From: Posidonia oceanica
Taxonomy: Eukaryota; Streptophyta; Magnoliopsida; Alismatales; Posidoniaceae
DNA length: 64,000 nucleotides
Reading direction: 5' to 3'
Assembly (NCBI GenBank): GCA_037176725.1
Contig: JAZBRS010000050.1
Coordinates: 19,734,001-19,798,000, forward strand
The notes beneath the pieces were generated by a model, which saw nothing but the letters and a program-made list of their open reading frames with translations, ran no database searches and was not told the origin of the DNA. Within the stretch, counting starts at the first letter, position 1; each line of letters begins with the position of its first letter. A program made the position numbers and the translations under genes. Shown here piece by piece: positions 31,308-43,035 of this stretch.

Positions 31308-31523
31308 GCACTTAAGCCCTCACCTTCCCTTGCCAGAGAAAATCATATAATCACGGGATGCCAGAGGCAAATTCCACAGAAAGGACATAAATATAAAATT
31401 AATATGACTGCTTAAGATATAACCACTTTTACAAGCAATCAAACCCAACACAACAGAATAATACGGGAATTTATTTTCCAAGAAAATAGTTCAAATTTAA
31501 TTCTGGAAAACCTGGATGTTACA
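31308..31523 (-). repeat. Truncated 3' LTR of element C
   Basis: About 216 bp match the first part of the 5' LTR (38083-38298), starting with TGTAACATCCAG at 31523 on the minus strand. The remaining 1.8 kb of this LTR is missing. The polypurine stretch AAAGGTGTTAGGA lies directly upstream in element orientation (31524-31536). Confidence 0.85.
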
Positions 31524-31565
31524 TCCTAACACCTTTAAAAGAAATTTCGTCCTCGAAATTATCTT

Positions 31566-34500
31566 CTAATAGAACAAATGGTGGTATTTGGAATATATAT
31601 CCACTTCCCGCTCCCAAGTAGCTTCCTCTGTACCATGGTGCTACCATTGAACCAGTACCAGAGGTATGACTTTGTTCCTGAGGACCTGCTCCTTTCGGTC
31701 CAGTATCTGAACAGCATCCTCCACCATAGACAAATCCTCCCGAAGCTCTTCTGGTTGAACTGGTATGACATGGGATACATCTGCCAAGCACTTCCTGAGC
31801 ATTGACACATGGAATATGCTATGCACACCTAAGAGTTTCGGAGGTAGATTCAACTTATAAGCCACTTCACCAACTCTTTTAGCAATCTGATAAGGGCCAA
31901 TATAACGAGGACTCAGCTTCCCTTGCTTCCCAAATCTAGCCACTCCTTTGGTTGGTGACACCTTTAGAAATACGAAGTCCCCTACTTTGAATTCCAAAGG
32001 CCTTCGCCTCCTATCTGCATAGCTTTTCTGCCGACTTTGTGCAGTCACTAGCCTCTTCCTGATCAAGTCCACTTTATCCTGATATTGCTGCACAATCTCC
32101 GGCCCAACAAGCTGGTGCTCGCCTACCTCACTCCAACAAGTGGGTGTTCGGCACGGTCTACCATACAATGCTTCATATGGTGCCATCCCAATACTGGAAT
32201 GATAGCTATTGTTGTAGGCAAATTGTACCAATGGCAGATGATCTTCCCAGCTTCCTCCGAGATCTAGAGCACAAGCCCTCAACATGTCCTCCAATGTCTG
32301 GATTGTTCTTTCAGTCTGGCCATCTGTCTGGGGGTGGAAAGCGGTGCTAAAATTCAACACTGTGCCAAATGCCTCTTATAACGCTCTCCAGAATCTTGAT
32401 GTGAACCGAGTATCCCTATCAGACACAATTGCCACTGGAATTCCATGCAGCTGAACAATCTCAGACACATACAACTCCGCCAACTGCTGTAAGGGAAGAT
32501 TCACCCTCATAGGTAAGAAATATGCCAATTTCGTGAGCCGATCGATGATTACTCATATGGTATCATTCTTCCTCCTCGTCCTGGGTAATCCTGTGACGAA
32601 ATCCATCGACACATGTTCCCACTTCCAGACTGGGATGTCCAAGGGTTGCAGGGTCCCTCCAGGTTTCTGATGTTCAATTTTTACCATTTGGCAGGTTGTA
32701 CACTTTGCAACATACTCGGCAATTTCCTTCTTCATCCCAGGCCACCAAAAATTTCTCTTCAAGTCCTTATACATTTTGGTGCTTCCCAGATGAATGGTAT
32801 ACCTGGATCGATGAGCCTCATTCAGTAAAATCTGTTTCACCTCTTCCACTTGAGGTACATACAAACGTAGGTCATATCTGAGCCCACCGTCTACTCCAAC
32901 TGAGAAGTGGGGTGCATCTCCTGCCTCCATCTTCTTCCAGATCCCAGGTACAAATGAATCAAACTGCTGAGCTACAACAACCGCCTCAATCATACTCGGG
33001 CGAACAGACAAGTTTGCCAGACATACTCTAACAGGTCCCTGAGACTATCTTCGTGGTTTGCACTCAACCAACACTTCCAGAAGATGCCATTCTTTTATCA
33101 TTAAGCTGGCCATTGAATAAGCGCGTCTGCTTAGAGCATCTGCAACCACGTTGGCCTTCCATAGGTGGTAGGACAGACTAAAGTCATAGTCCTTGAGGTA
33201 TTCCACCCACCTCCGCTGCCTCAAGTTCAGATCTTTCTGCATGAATATGTACTTCAAACTTTTATGATCTGTGAAAATCTCAAACTGTTCGCCATATAGA
33301 TAATGCCTCCAAATCTTCAAGGCAAAAACCACAGCAGCTAACTCTAGATCATGGGTGGGGTAATTCTTCTCATGGTCTTTAAGTTGGCGTGACGCATATG
33401 CCACTACCTTACCATGCTGCATCAGAACGCACCCCAATCCCGTTCCACAGGCATCACTATAGACTGTGAAACTCCCACTCCCTGATGGTAAGGTCAGAAC
33501 AGGAGATGTGATCAGTCGGGCTTTCAGTTCATTAAAACTTTCTTCACACTGCCAGACCCATACAAAAGAAACTTCCTTCCGGGTTAGCCTAGTCGTAGGT
33601 TCTGCAATTTTGGAGAAGTCCCGGATGAACCTCTGATAATATCCAGCCAAACCAAGAAAACTCTTAATTTCTGTGACAGTCATGGGCCTGGCCCAATTGT
33701 TCACTGCCTCAACCTTAGCTGGATCAACTTTGATTCCTGCCCCAGAGATGACGTGGCCAAGAAATGCAACCTCTTCCAGCCAGAATTCACACTTAGAGAA
33801 CTTGGCATATAGCTGATTTTGTCTCAGCGTCTCTAATATTGTTCTCAAATGCATATGGTGAGTTTCTATATTAGGAGAGTATACCAGCACGTCATCCACA
33901 AATACCACTATGAACTAATCCAGATAGGGCCTGAACACCCTGTTCATCAAGTCCATGAAAGTTGCTGGTCCATTGGTCAATCCAAATGGCATGACTAAGA
34001 ATTCATAATGGCCATACCGAGTCCGAAAAGCTGTCTTCTGTATATCGGACTCCCGAATCCTGAGTTGATGGTAGCCTGACCTCAAGTCTATCTTTGAGAA
34101 GACAGAAGCTCCTTGCAGTTGGTCAAACAGGTCATCAATTCTGGGCAATGGGTATTTGTTCTTGATAGTAATCTGATTCAGCATCCGATAGTCGATACAC
34201 AGTCGGAGTGAACCATCCTTCTTGTTAACGAACAATACCAGCGCTCCCCAGGGTGAGACACTTGGCTGGATGAACCCTTTGTCCAGCAGTTCTTGTAATT
34301 GACTACTGAGCTCCCTTAGTTCAGCAGGCGCCATTCTATAAAGAGTCTTGGAGATAGCACCTGATCCTGGCACCAGATCAATCTGAAACTCCACTTCTCT
34401 ATGTGGCGGCATACCTGGTAGCTCCTCTGGAAACACATCAGGATACTCTTGTACCACTGGTATGTCTTGTATTCTTACCACTGGTGAGGAGGATACCGTC

Positions 34501-34946
34501 ACACTGGCTAGGTAGCCCACACTACCTCTTGCTAAATGGCGATAGGCCTTCATCGCCGAGATTATCTTTTTTGGTTCTCCTAGCCTGACTCCTTGTATCA
34601 TGCACCTTCCCTGATCAGGACATTCTATCATTACTCTTTTCTTGGTACAGCCTATTACTACAGAATGCTGTGCCAGCCAGTCCATTCCCAATATGACGTC
34701 ATATTCTTGCATGTCCATAATTATTAGGTTGGCATTGAAGTCCATCTCTCCCAACTTTACATCAATAGACCTCAAATACTTCCACACCAGACTGTGCTCC
34801 CCCAAAGGAGTCACCACATCGAGATGGAAGGCTAATCTTGTCGGCTTTATACCAATCTTAGTTGCTAATGACTCTGATATAAATGAAAAAGAACTTCCAG
34901 AGTCAAACAAAACCCTAGCCATTCGATCAGCCACAAGAAAAGATCC
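31566..34946 (-). pseudogene. Pol pseudogene of element C (PR-RT-RH-INT-chromodomain)
   Basis: One reading frame covers the whole stretch. Protease is [13 protein letters not shown] and [11 protein letters not shown] near 34900-34640. Reverse transcriptase includes [25 protein letters not shown] and FVDDVLVYS near 34450-33880. RNase H includes [12 protein letters not shown] and [12 protein letters not shown] near 33480-33240. Integrase has a CTTCQ zinc motif near 32700, the first catalytic Asp in SMDFVTGLP, VSDRDTRF near 32415 and TDGQTERT near 32320. The tail ATWEREVDIYSKYHHLF is chromodomain-like. In-frame stops occur at 33912-33914 (two residues before the FVDD segment begins), 33042-33044, 32550-32552, 32376-32378 and 31638-31640. 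The frame differs from gag, so an indel also lies between 35150 and 34950. Confidence 0.88.
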
Positions 34947-35152
34947 TGGTATTACACATCATAACAACAAGCCACATATTATTATTAGGGAGACAGTACT
35001 AGATACATTACAACACAAGTTCTTAATACATATCACTCCTGCTCCTTACCTTCTACAACGTCCCCTGAGGAACCAGCATCAGGAGCGGTTATGGAAAATA
35101 CCCGTTCCCTGGTTGACTGACAGGGTACATCTCCAGCAGGCTTAGAAGGCTT

Positions 35153-36160
35153 AGGACAGGTCTTCTAAATATGCCCAAGCTTCCCACAATTATAACATCT
35201 TACGTGGCCCAGGTGCTGCTGCCTATCGGGACAATCCATTGCTGCATGTCTCGGCTTCCCATAGGTGTAACAAGACCTTGGCTTTCTACCCGAGCCAGTC
35301 TGGCTTTGTCCAGTACTCCCTCTCCCAGAAACACTACGCCCCTCCTCAGTGACGGAGCCCGAGCGCTCCTTCCTCTTTTGTCTAGAACTCCCAGAACTCC
35401 CAGAGCTCGGCCTACCAGGTGTATAAGATCGTGGGGTAAATGCCTTCCCCTTTCCTTTAGGGCGCTCCTCCACGAACAACTTACGATCATCCTCATATCG
35501 GGCTGCCAAGTCCACAGCGTCCATCAAGGTTGGGCACCGATAGCCCAAAACCCTTAATCGGAGAGTTGGAGTCAAACCCTCCACAAACCTCTTTGCCCGG
35601 CACTTCTCAGTGTCGAACACCTGAGCAAACTGCTCCAGTCGGGTGAATGCTGCCTCATACTCTGCCACGGTCATGTTTCCCTACTTTAGGTTTCGGAAAT
35701 CTCTATCCAGACGGTCCCTTTCATACTTCGGGAAATACTTCTCAAAGAATACATCTCGAAAATCTTTCCAGGGTATCGCCAACAGATCTATGTCAGGGAA
35801 CTTTATGCGGCGTGCAGATTTCCACCATGTGTCAGCCTCGCCCTTGAGCTGGAAGGTTGCCAGACGAACCCATTTCTCCATTGGGCACTCCAAACTTTCT
35901 AGGATCTTCTCCACCTCAGACAGCCATGTCTCTGCATCTTCTGGCTTGCCTCGACCATCAAAATGTGGCTCGCCTAACTCGCGGAATTGAGAGATCCACG
36001 GATCTCCCTTGGCTTCCCCAGAACTGTTCTTTCCAAGGGAATGCACAAGCCCTCGCACCATCTCTCCCAATTCCTAGTGTACGCCCTTCCAACCACCTTC
36101 CTCCTCCAGACCAGAGCTGGACGTGGAAGCTCTTCCCTGGCCTTGACCCTTAGGCGACAT
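35153..36160 (-). pseudogene. Gag pseudogene of element C
   Basis: It starts at ATG 36160 (MSPKGQGQGRAS) and keeps one frame to about 35153. Motifs are FRELGEPHFDGRGKPEDAETW, shortened here to its typical FxGxxxPxxAxxW pattern, then FFEKYFPKYERDR and TVAEYEAAFTRLEQFA. Two CCHC-like knuckles follow: CYTYGKPRHAAMDC, in which the second Cys is Tyr, and CYNCGKLGHI, which ends at a stop before its last Cys. Stops lie at 36074-36076, 35678-35680 and just after GHI near 35164. A functional gag of this clade would be a nucleic-acid-binding capsid protein. Confidence 0.85.
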
Positions 36161-36278
36161 CTTGCTGTCGCCACAAAGCAATAAAAGATACAGAAAGAAA
36201 TCAGGTGCAATAACTCAATATTGTACAATCCTATGGAGCCACTAGACCGGACACTACTAAGCTGGTGCACTTAGTGAA

Positions 36279-36295
36279 CCTAAGTTCTAATACCA
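36279..36295 (-). other. Primer binding site of element C
   Basis: On the minus strand TGGTATTAGAACTTAGG begins three bases after the 5' LTR end (36299). It is a two-mismatch version of the initiator-Met tRNA type site TGGTATCAGAGC used by this clade. Confidence 0.75.
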
Positions 36296-36298
36296 CTC

Positions 36299-38298
36299 TG
36301 TAATGCCCCAACGTGCTACATACTAGCATCAGTACTTCCCAATATATTAACAACAATTAACAAAAGAAACTAAACTGTATTAAAGAAAATAAACTACCCA
36401 GAATCCTATGTGTGCGGCTATGTGGCTCCTATACAGCACCAAACCAAACTGTACTCCTAATCTGCACCTGAAAATCCAACACGTGAGTGACAACAAGTCA
36501 CCCAGTACATGCCCACAAAACAACAATATAAGGAAACAACTCATAAAGCATAAAATTTACGATAATAAATGCAACTGAAATAATTAAAACATATCAATTT
36601 ATAACATAAACCATTTCACAGTAATCACATGCTCTACAATTCTTATTTCATGCTTTTAAATCCACTTTTAAACCATTGCAGATAAAACCATACACAACGA
36701 ACAAAACAAGTCCTGCCACCCTGGCCATAGGTGATCGACTTAGCCACAAGCAGTTGTCAAATACTACAGCCTCTTCCAACTGCAGTGCTACGGTAGCCCC
36801 ACCCCGTGTGGGAGTGCGACCGCCCCGGCCAACAAGCCTCATTTTATCTCAGTAAACACGGTGTGACGTTCTCAGACGCCCCAACCACACTGGCACAGAG
36901 GGAAACCGTCTCTTTTACCGGGCCCTACTGTACCACTGACCTCACCCTACACTACTGACTCTGGGTCAGGAGTCTCGGTCTTTTGGTCCACAAAATCATG
37001 GAAAACTCTTTTCAAAACATATGCAATTTTCCAAAGTCTTTTCAAACATTTTTCGCATAATCAACATAAACCTCAAAATTTACCCAAATCATTTATAAAA
37101 CCAGAATCGAGATTTTAAGCTTTAAAACCATGAAAACACACTTGAACTTACTCACTAGATCAAGAACGAGGGCTAGGCACACCAGAGGGGCGCCCCACAG
37201 GTGCCCAAGATGTCTGGAAAAATCTACTGAAAAAACGCGAAAGTCGTACGCGGGACCAAAACGCAGGAGCGATTAAAAAGTTCAGATTTCCAGACAGACG
37301 CAGAAACCCAACGAAATCGCCCGGTTTGGGAACTCAAACCGGTCTCAACACATGCAACCATAAATTTCACAAAAATATCCAAAATGAAGCATTCCAAGTC
37401 ATCTACCAAATGGGACAAAATCAAAGCATTCTGATAACCATAGCTCAAGATATCAAAATCCAAAGCAATGAAACTCAAAAGGAATAAACAATAACCCGAC
37501 CTACAAAAATTAAGAATAAAATCTCTAAAAATCCCCTAAAATTACAAAAACCATCTACACACAGCAAGAATCATCTGATCTACTCATTCCACATGATTTC
37601 TACAATTTAGGATTAAACAAGAGGGAGGTGGGACGCGTACCCAACCCGGCGAGCTCTCCCTTTCTCTTCTCCTTCTCTACCGGCTACACGCGCACAAGCC
37701 TCCTCCTCCTCTGATCATGCACGAATCCAACACCCAAGGATCAACAACAATTCAAGCATGCAAAGGAGGAAAGAAATCAGGGACCCATCAACCAACAGCC
37801 AAGACTCACCTGCGGCGCTCGAACACCGGCCGGCGACGAGTGGAACTCACTCCCCTCCACAGGCGCAGATCCCCCCTCTCTCCCTCTCTCTGTGGCTCAC
37901 TCCTCATCCCACTCTGGCTCTCCTACTCCTCCTACTCCAGCCTCGGCCGTCCTTATATCAGCAGTGTCACCAATCACCGTCGAGAATCGTGGATGGTCGG
38001 TGGAGCAGGGCATGGGCACACAGTGGCAGGCGGCGGTCTACTGTGCACACATTTCTTCTTTTCCCCCAACTTTCACCTTATTGCACTTAAGCCCTCACCT
38101 TCCTTTGCTAGAGAAAATCATATAATCATGGGATGCCAGAGGCAAATTCCACAGAAGGGACATAAATATAAAATTAATATGACTGCTTAAGATATAACCA
38201 CTTTTACAAGCAATCAAACCCAACACAACAGAATAATACGGGAATTTATTTTCCAAGAAAATAGTTCAAATTTAATTCTAAAAAATCTGGATGTTACA
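36299..38298 (-). repeat. 5' LTR of element C (2,000 bp)
   Basis: It runs from TGTAACATCCAG at 38298 to GGGGCATTACA at 36299 on the minus strand. It shares the stretch CACGTGAGTGAC-CACCCAGYACA with the two solo LTRs at 47380 and 51885, so the three belong to related families. Short Ser/Pro-rich plus-strand frames at 37717-38190 fall inside it and I do not call them. Confidence 0.85.
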
Positions 38299-38640
38299 CA
38301 TTACAATAGAATAAATCGGGGGACAACCCCCAGATACGTATTATTTCATGTTTTTCAACCTTCGCATTTATCTTTGTTTTGATCACGATACTACACTCGC
38401 TAACCCATTTTTTGTTTGATTTGCTCATTTTGTTTGAAGGAAAGAAGGAAGAAGAAGAAGCTCACATACACGGGAACTTTCAACCAATGCTGGTGTTGTG
38501 TTGAAGAAGCAAAGAATCCACTACATCTGTAAATCTTCCCAAGGCGTCTCGAGGGCCAGCATAAAGTAAACTGAGAGTGGTGATCACAAGTTGACTTCAA
38601 GATCTGTGGAGTAGAGAAGTCGAACACAAGCAAAAGGGAC
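38299..38640 (+). repeat. Right fragment of LTR-like repeat D, copy 1
   Basis: It aligns by eye with 61155-61480 over GAATAAATCGGGGGACAACCC, shared as AATAAAYCGGRGGAYAACCC, then CTACACTCRCTAACCCATTTTT and TTGATTTGCTCATTTTGTTT. Similarity fades after about 38600. The D family is unclassified. Confidence 0.65.
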
Positions 38641-40857
38641 CCGAGAAGCAAAACGACTTCGAAATCCCTTATTCACAAAAATAACAAAGATTCAGCCTAA
38701 CCATGGTCAACTTTGAAAATTGTGTTCCACCAATAAGTCCTTTCTGCCTGGAGACCCATTCATTGGGAAGCACCAATTAGCTTCTGATAAGCAACATGAA
38801 CTTCATTATAGTTACCACACATTAAGTCAATGTATGACAAAATCAAATAATTCAAATCTGTCAATAATTCAGGATTAGTGAACTTCATTATAGTTACTTC
38901 AAAATAATTCCAATGCAAGAAGGAGCTAAACACGATAACTAATAGTAAAAAAAACCCTTAAAATTGTGAAGTTATAGTATGTTGTAGACAATAGAGTGGA
39001 TAAAATTGTAATGGGTTTAGATCTTCTTTTACTAATGAGAAAACAAGGTGCATTTTTAGTTGTAGGTCACCTATTGGCTTATTTTCCTAATAAACCAATA
39101 TGCATAAGTGAAAAACATGTCCAACTATAAAAATTGAAACAAATTAACAGCATGTGTCTAGGGTCAAGCCTATCAATTCCAAAGAAACATGCTGCATTTG
39201 CATATATTTCCTTACGTTCAATCTCTAATTGTAACTTAAAGGCTACCTGTACGCATATGATGAAGAACTTGCAAAAAATATTGCCACTTGATCAATAACA
39301 ACAATATGAACTAGAAATTACATTATTGTGCACCTTCTTAATCAGATTAAAAAGATATACTGACAAGAAGGTGTAATAGCACCATCATATATAATAGAAC
39401 ATAAACATTCTAAAGAATTCAATTTATCAGGTTTATCTATAATCTGTTAGACAACGTAGCCATTGACTTCTAATACATATAACTGAATGAAGAGAAGTAA
39501 AAACTTGTGATGCAATTCATAAACAACATTGACAAATCGAAAACTCTGTGAGTTCTTCAAAATAAATTAGAACTCAGGAAAATGGGAACTACACCAGTAG
39601 AATGGTCAATTCAATAAATAAACTACCAATTACCACAAAGTATTAATAGGCATACTACGAAATCTACTAATACATGACGGAAGTAGGCATACAACGAGAT
39701 CTACTAATACATGATATTGTTATTACAACTACTAATATATGACAAAAGTAGTGTCACCATGTAAGGACTTCTAGTAGTCTTGATACGAGGAGTCTTCCTA
39801 TAATATAGAAATCTTGACAGAGTCTAGTTATACGTGAAATAGTCATAATCAGAGTCATCACCTGACAACCATTTTTCTTCCTCTTCCCTCATTGCAGCAT
39901 CATACAACACCTTCTCCAATTTTTCTGAATCATAATAATCATGAACTGTAGCAGCCTTCTTTAATTCTTCTGAATCATGATCATCATGAATTCAACCTTT
40001 TCTTTTGGAGCAATTGCACCAACATCTAAAGACAATACTTTCATTTTAATTTCTGTAGTATATTCGTCTTCCCTGTCGTCCCATTGAAAGAATTGACATT
40101 TGTTATTAACCTGTGATACAATGAGTTGAAGATAGGTGAAAATGTTAATTTCATAAAAAAAAATACGAATATGTAAAGCTTACATAGTTGTAAAATCATC
40201 GGTTTGGATTTTTTGACGTCCTTGACATCAATCACCTTACAATCAATCCACAATTGCACAACGGTGTTGGTCAATACACATGGAAGTGAGCAATGTATGT
40301 GGACATGCAAAATTGTGAGCCAATTACTCCGTCGTATAACAAGAAAAGTCGATTTCTTATAATTTCAATTGCCATCTTCTTGATTTTCTTATTAATAGAC
40401 AAACTTCATCAATGAGATAGTTAAACAAACAGTTGAACAAATTTCAGCATACAATGACATTTTCTCAATTTTCTCTATTATTATAATTTCCATGTATAAA
40501 TATTTAAATGTCATCATTTTAAGTTTATAATCACTCATCAATAAACCCTTGAAGTATCATATATATATAATTGATCAATATGAGAAGTTTCACTTGATGA
40601 AACCATGATGACCACTACTTGCATTCCACAATTTCAATATCATTGCAAAATATATTTTCCTTCATAACCACAATCACAATTTCAATATCATTGCAAAATA
40701 TATCTTCCTTCCCTTTTTAATAAAATTTGACTATCATAAACAAAACCAATAACAAATATCTTACAACAACTGTGTCAATCAAGTTGCCGCTCCGTTGTCT
40801 TCAAAAGAGGATTGAAAGATGTGTCGGCGGTGACGAGTCGTCAACGATGCTCTTCAC
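38641..40857. other. AT-rich intergenic DNA with one possible exon remnant
   Basis: I see no complete gene. On the minus strand, 40110-39860 reads like a decayed exon preceded by an AG acceptor. It contains NNKCQFFQWDD, which resembles the last Cys and aromatic-Trp-Asp part of a plant GRF-type zinc finger, followed by Glu/Lys-rich sequence with stops. The rest is AT-rich with no repeat I can name. Confidence 0.3.
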
Positions 40858-41278
40858 GGGACCTACCAGATCTGATTTTGTGAAGAGATGTCGGCGGTGC
40901 TCTTCAATAGAAATGAAGGTATTGCTCCATTCTCTTCGGTTTCATGGGACCTACCAGATCTGATTTTGTGACGAATCACTGGTGGTGCTCTTTCGTGGAT
41001 GTACTCCATAGAGCTCTTTCACGAACATGGTCGGCAGTGGCTTGAACCGGAACTCTATTGCTGCGAGGAGGAGGTGGCTATGAGGAGGCACCAGAGGAGG
41101 TAGTGTTGAGGAGGTGGTGATCTGATGGACGCATGTGACGAGGGTAACAGACGTCGATGGCAGTGGCTTTGAATCGAAACCCTATTGCTGCAAGGAGGTG
41201 GCTACAAGGAGGCGTGAGAGGAAGTAGTAGTGTAGAGGAGAGGAGGTGGTGATCTGATGGACACATGTGACAAGGGTA
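40858..41278. repeat. Local duplications with GGAGGTGG-rich units
   Basis: GGGACCTACCAGATCTGATT occurs at about 40858 and again at about 40946. A unit of about 125 bp starting with GGCAGTGGCTT is duplicated at about 41033-41155 and 41156-41278; both copies contain GGAGGTGGTGATCTGATGGA. The sequence is GC-richer than its surroundings and could be a degraded coding repeat. I recognise no domain. Confidence 0.5.
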
Positions 41279-42249
41279 ATATGGACATCTTGTACACAAA
41301 AATCTCACCCAAAATCTACATCCAAACATATACTTACATTGTGCAAAATCTCCGAGCCATAATCTGCACCCAATTGCTTCTTGAGATTTGTGCAAAAAAT
41401 AAAGATTATAGGGTATTAATCTCACCTACAAACTTTACCAAACGGAGCCTAAATGGAGAATTAGCCTGTAATTGTATGTTACATAGGTATATCCACATGT
41501 ACTTGCCAGGTCTCGAAGACTTTTTTATTTTAAGTTCAATATCTATTGGGATTTGAATCCGTGACCTTCGAATTAGAGTAATAATCACGTACCGAATAAA
41601 CCATACTTTGTTCGGTAGGTCTCGAGGACTTGTTTGTATGTATTCTTTGCTTACCAATTTTCATGTTCTTAAAGGATATTAATGCTGGTGGGTCAATAAT
41701 CAAGATAGTGGGGCTTTGGTCATAACCTAAAACAATCGAAATTCAATTATTTCATTACGAAAATTTCCTGCAAGCTTCTTTGTTTGCAGCCGTTCGATCT
41801 CATGGACGGTGCCGATTGAAACCATTTATTTAATGTACGTTAGGCAACGGTTTTATGTTTTGAGAAGTCTTTGTTTTTACCATTTGCAAAGTCAAGAAGA
41901 GTCATGTCATCCTTGCAAGTATGTCACTGATTGCTTGTCAATATGGTTTTCCATTTTTTTTGTTGGGTTTTGAGTAGCTACTGTAGCAAATGGAAAGTAG
42001 ACGAGTACTATACTTAAGCCAATAGGGAGGTTTAGCTTTCTTCTCTGGTGATCTCTTCCTCACTCTAAACCACTCATTTCCTTTCGGTTTTGCTAAGGGA
42101 TCGGAACTAAGCTTCATTGTTGCTGCGTTGCTTCTCCAAAGATCGGAATCAACAACATTTCCTTCCTCATTCAACATCCCTAATAGAGCTTCGTTGTTGC
42201 TCCTCAATGTATACCCGTAACGGTGCTTCGTTGTTTCTCCGGCATTCCG
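41279..42249. other. Intergenic DNA
   Basis: Nothing convincing is seen. 42010-42207 is open on the minus strand (89 residues, with RSNNEALLGMLNEEGN) and could be an exon remnant, but it adjoins the tandem array and contains repeated GCTTCGTTGTTGCT sequence, so I leave it unassigned. Confidence 0.3.
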
Positions 42250-43035
42250 TCATTCATCACTGAAGACACATAACCGAGCTTCGTTCCTGTTCGGAGACTA
42301 GAAATTACAACTACTCAGATCACTCAATCGTTTACGGAACCAGAAATAAAACAAAATAATCAGAAAATAAACATACTCTACTCTGAGAAATTAAACATAA
42401 TCAGGCATTGCAACTAGCCATATCAATTAATCGCATTTCCAAAGCACCTGTACTCTCTGTAGTGTACTTCACCACAGCAAAAAAAATCGTTCTCAGAACC
42501 AGAAATTACACCTACACAGACCACCATCATCTTTGGAACCAGAATGCAACTACTTAATATTCAAAAAGTATACGTACTCTAGCCTGAGAATTTAAACATA
42601 ATCAAACATTACAACTAATCGTATTACTTAATCGCATTTCCAAAGTACCATTACTCCCAGATGTATACTTCAATGCAAAAAAATAATCGTTCTCGGAACT
42701 AGAAAGTACGACAACAAAGATCACTCTGTTGTTTATCGGAAGGAGACATACAACAACTTAATAATCAGAAATTAAACATGCTCTCAATTGAGAAATTACA
42801 CATAATCAAACATTATAACTAATCATATCAGTTATTCCGAATTTCAAAGGAGCTCAACTCTCAATTGTATACTTGACTACCCCAAAATAATCATTTTCAG
42901 AACCACAATTTTAATGATCATACAAACTAATCGTATCAGTTAAATAAATTCATTTTGACAAGACCATATTACTCATGTAAATGCAAAAACAACAAGACCA
43001 ACGAAAGAGCAACATAAAAAAATTCATTAATCTTT
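42250..43035. repeat. Tandem repeat F, copy 1 (about 200 bp period)
   Basis: Imperfect units recur at about 42384, 42585 and 42790, each with GAGAAATTAAACATAATCA-like sequence followed by AATCGCATTTCCAAAG and AATCGTTCTC. The same repeat occurs at 51637-51884 and 54494-54690. The sequence following it in copy 2 resumes here at 46055, after inserted LTR E. Confidence 0.75.

Larger units (their letters stand above)
31308..38298 (-). mobile_element. Decayed Tekay/Del-type chromovirus (element C)
   Basis: On the minus strand this has a 2.0-kb 5' LTR (36299-38298), a primer site, gag, protease, reverse transcriptase, RNase H, integrase with a C-terminal chromodomain-like tail, a polypurine tract and a 3' LTR cut to about 216 bp (31308-31523). 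Both LTRs start TGTAACATCCAG. The domain order and the DSG protease, FVDD polymerase and TWERE chromodomain-like motifs match the Tekay/Del clade. At least seven in-frame stops and one frame change show it is dead. Its lower-coordinate end is deleted together with part of the host repeat D. Confidence 0.9.

Noticed and set aside
41540..41650. tRNA-like B-box sequence (GGGATTTGAATCC) on the plus strand
   Set aside because: No matching cloverleaf arms or A-box at proper spacing are present. It is more likely a repeat remnant.
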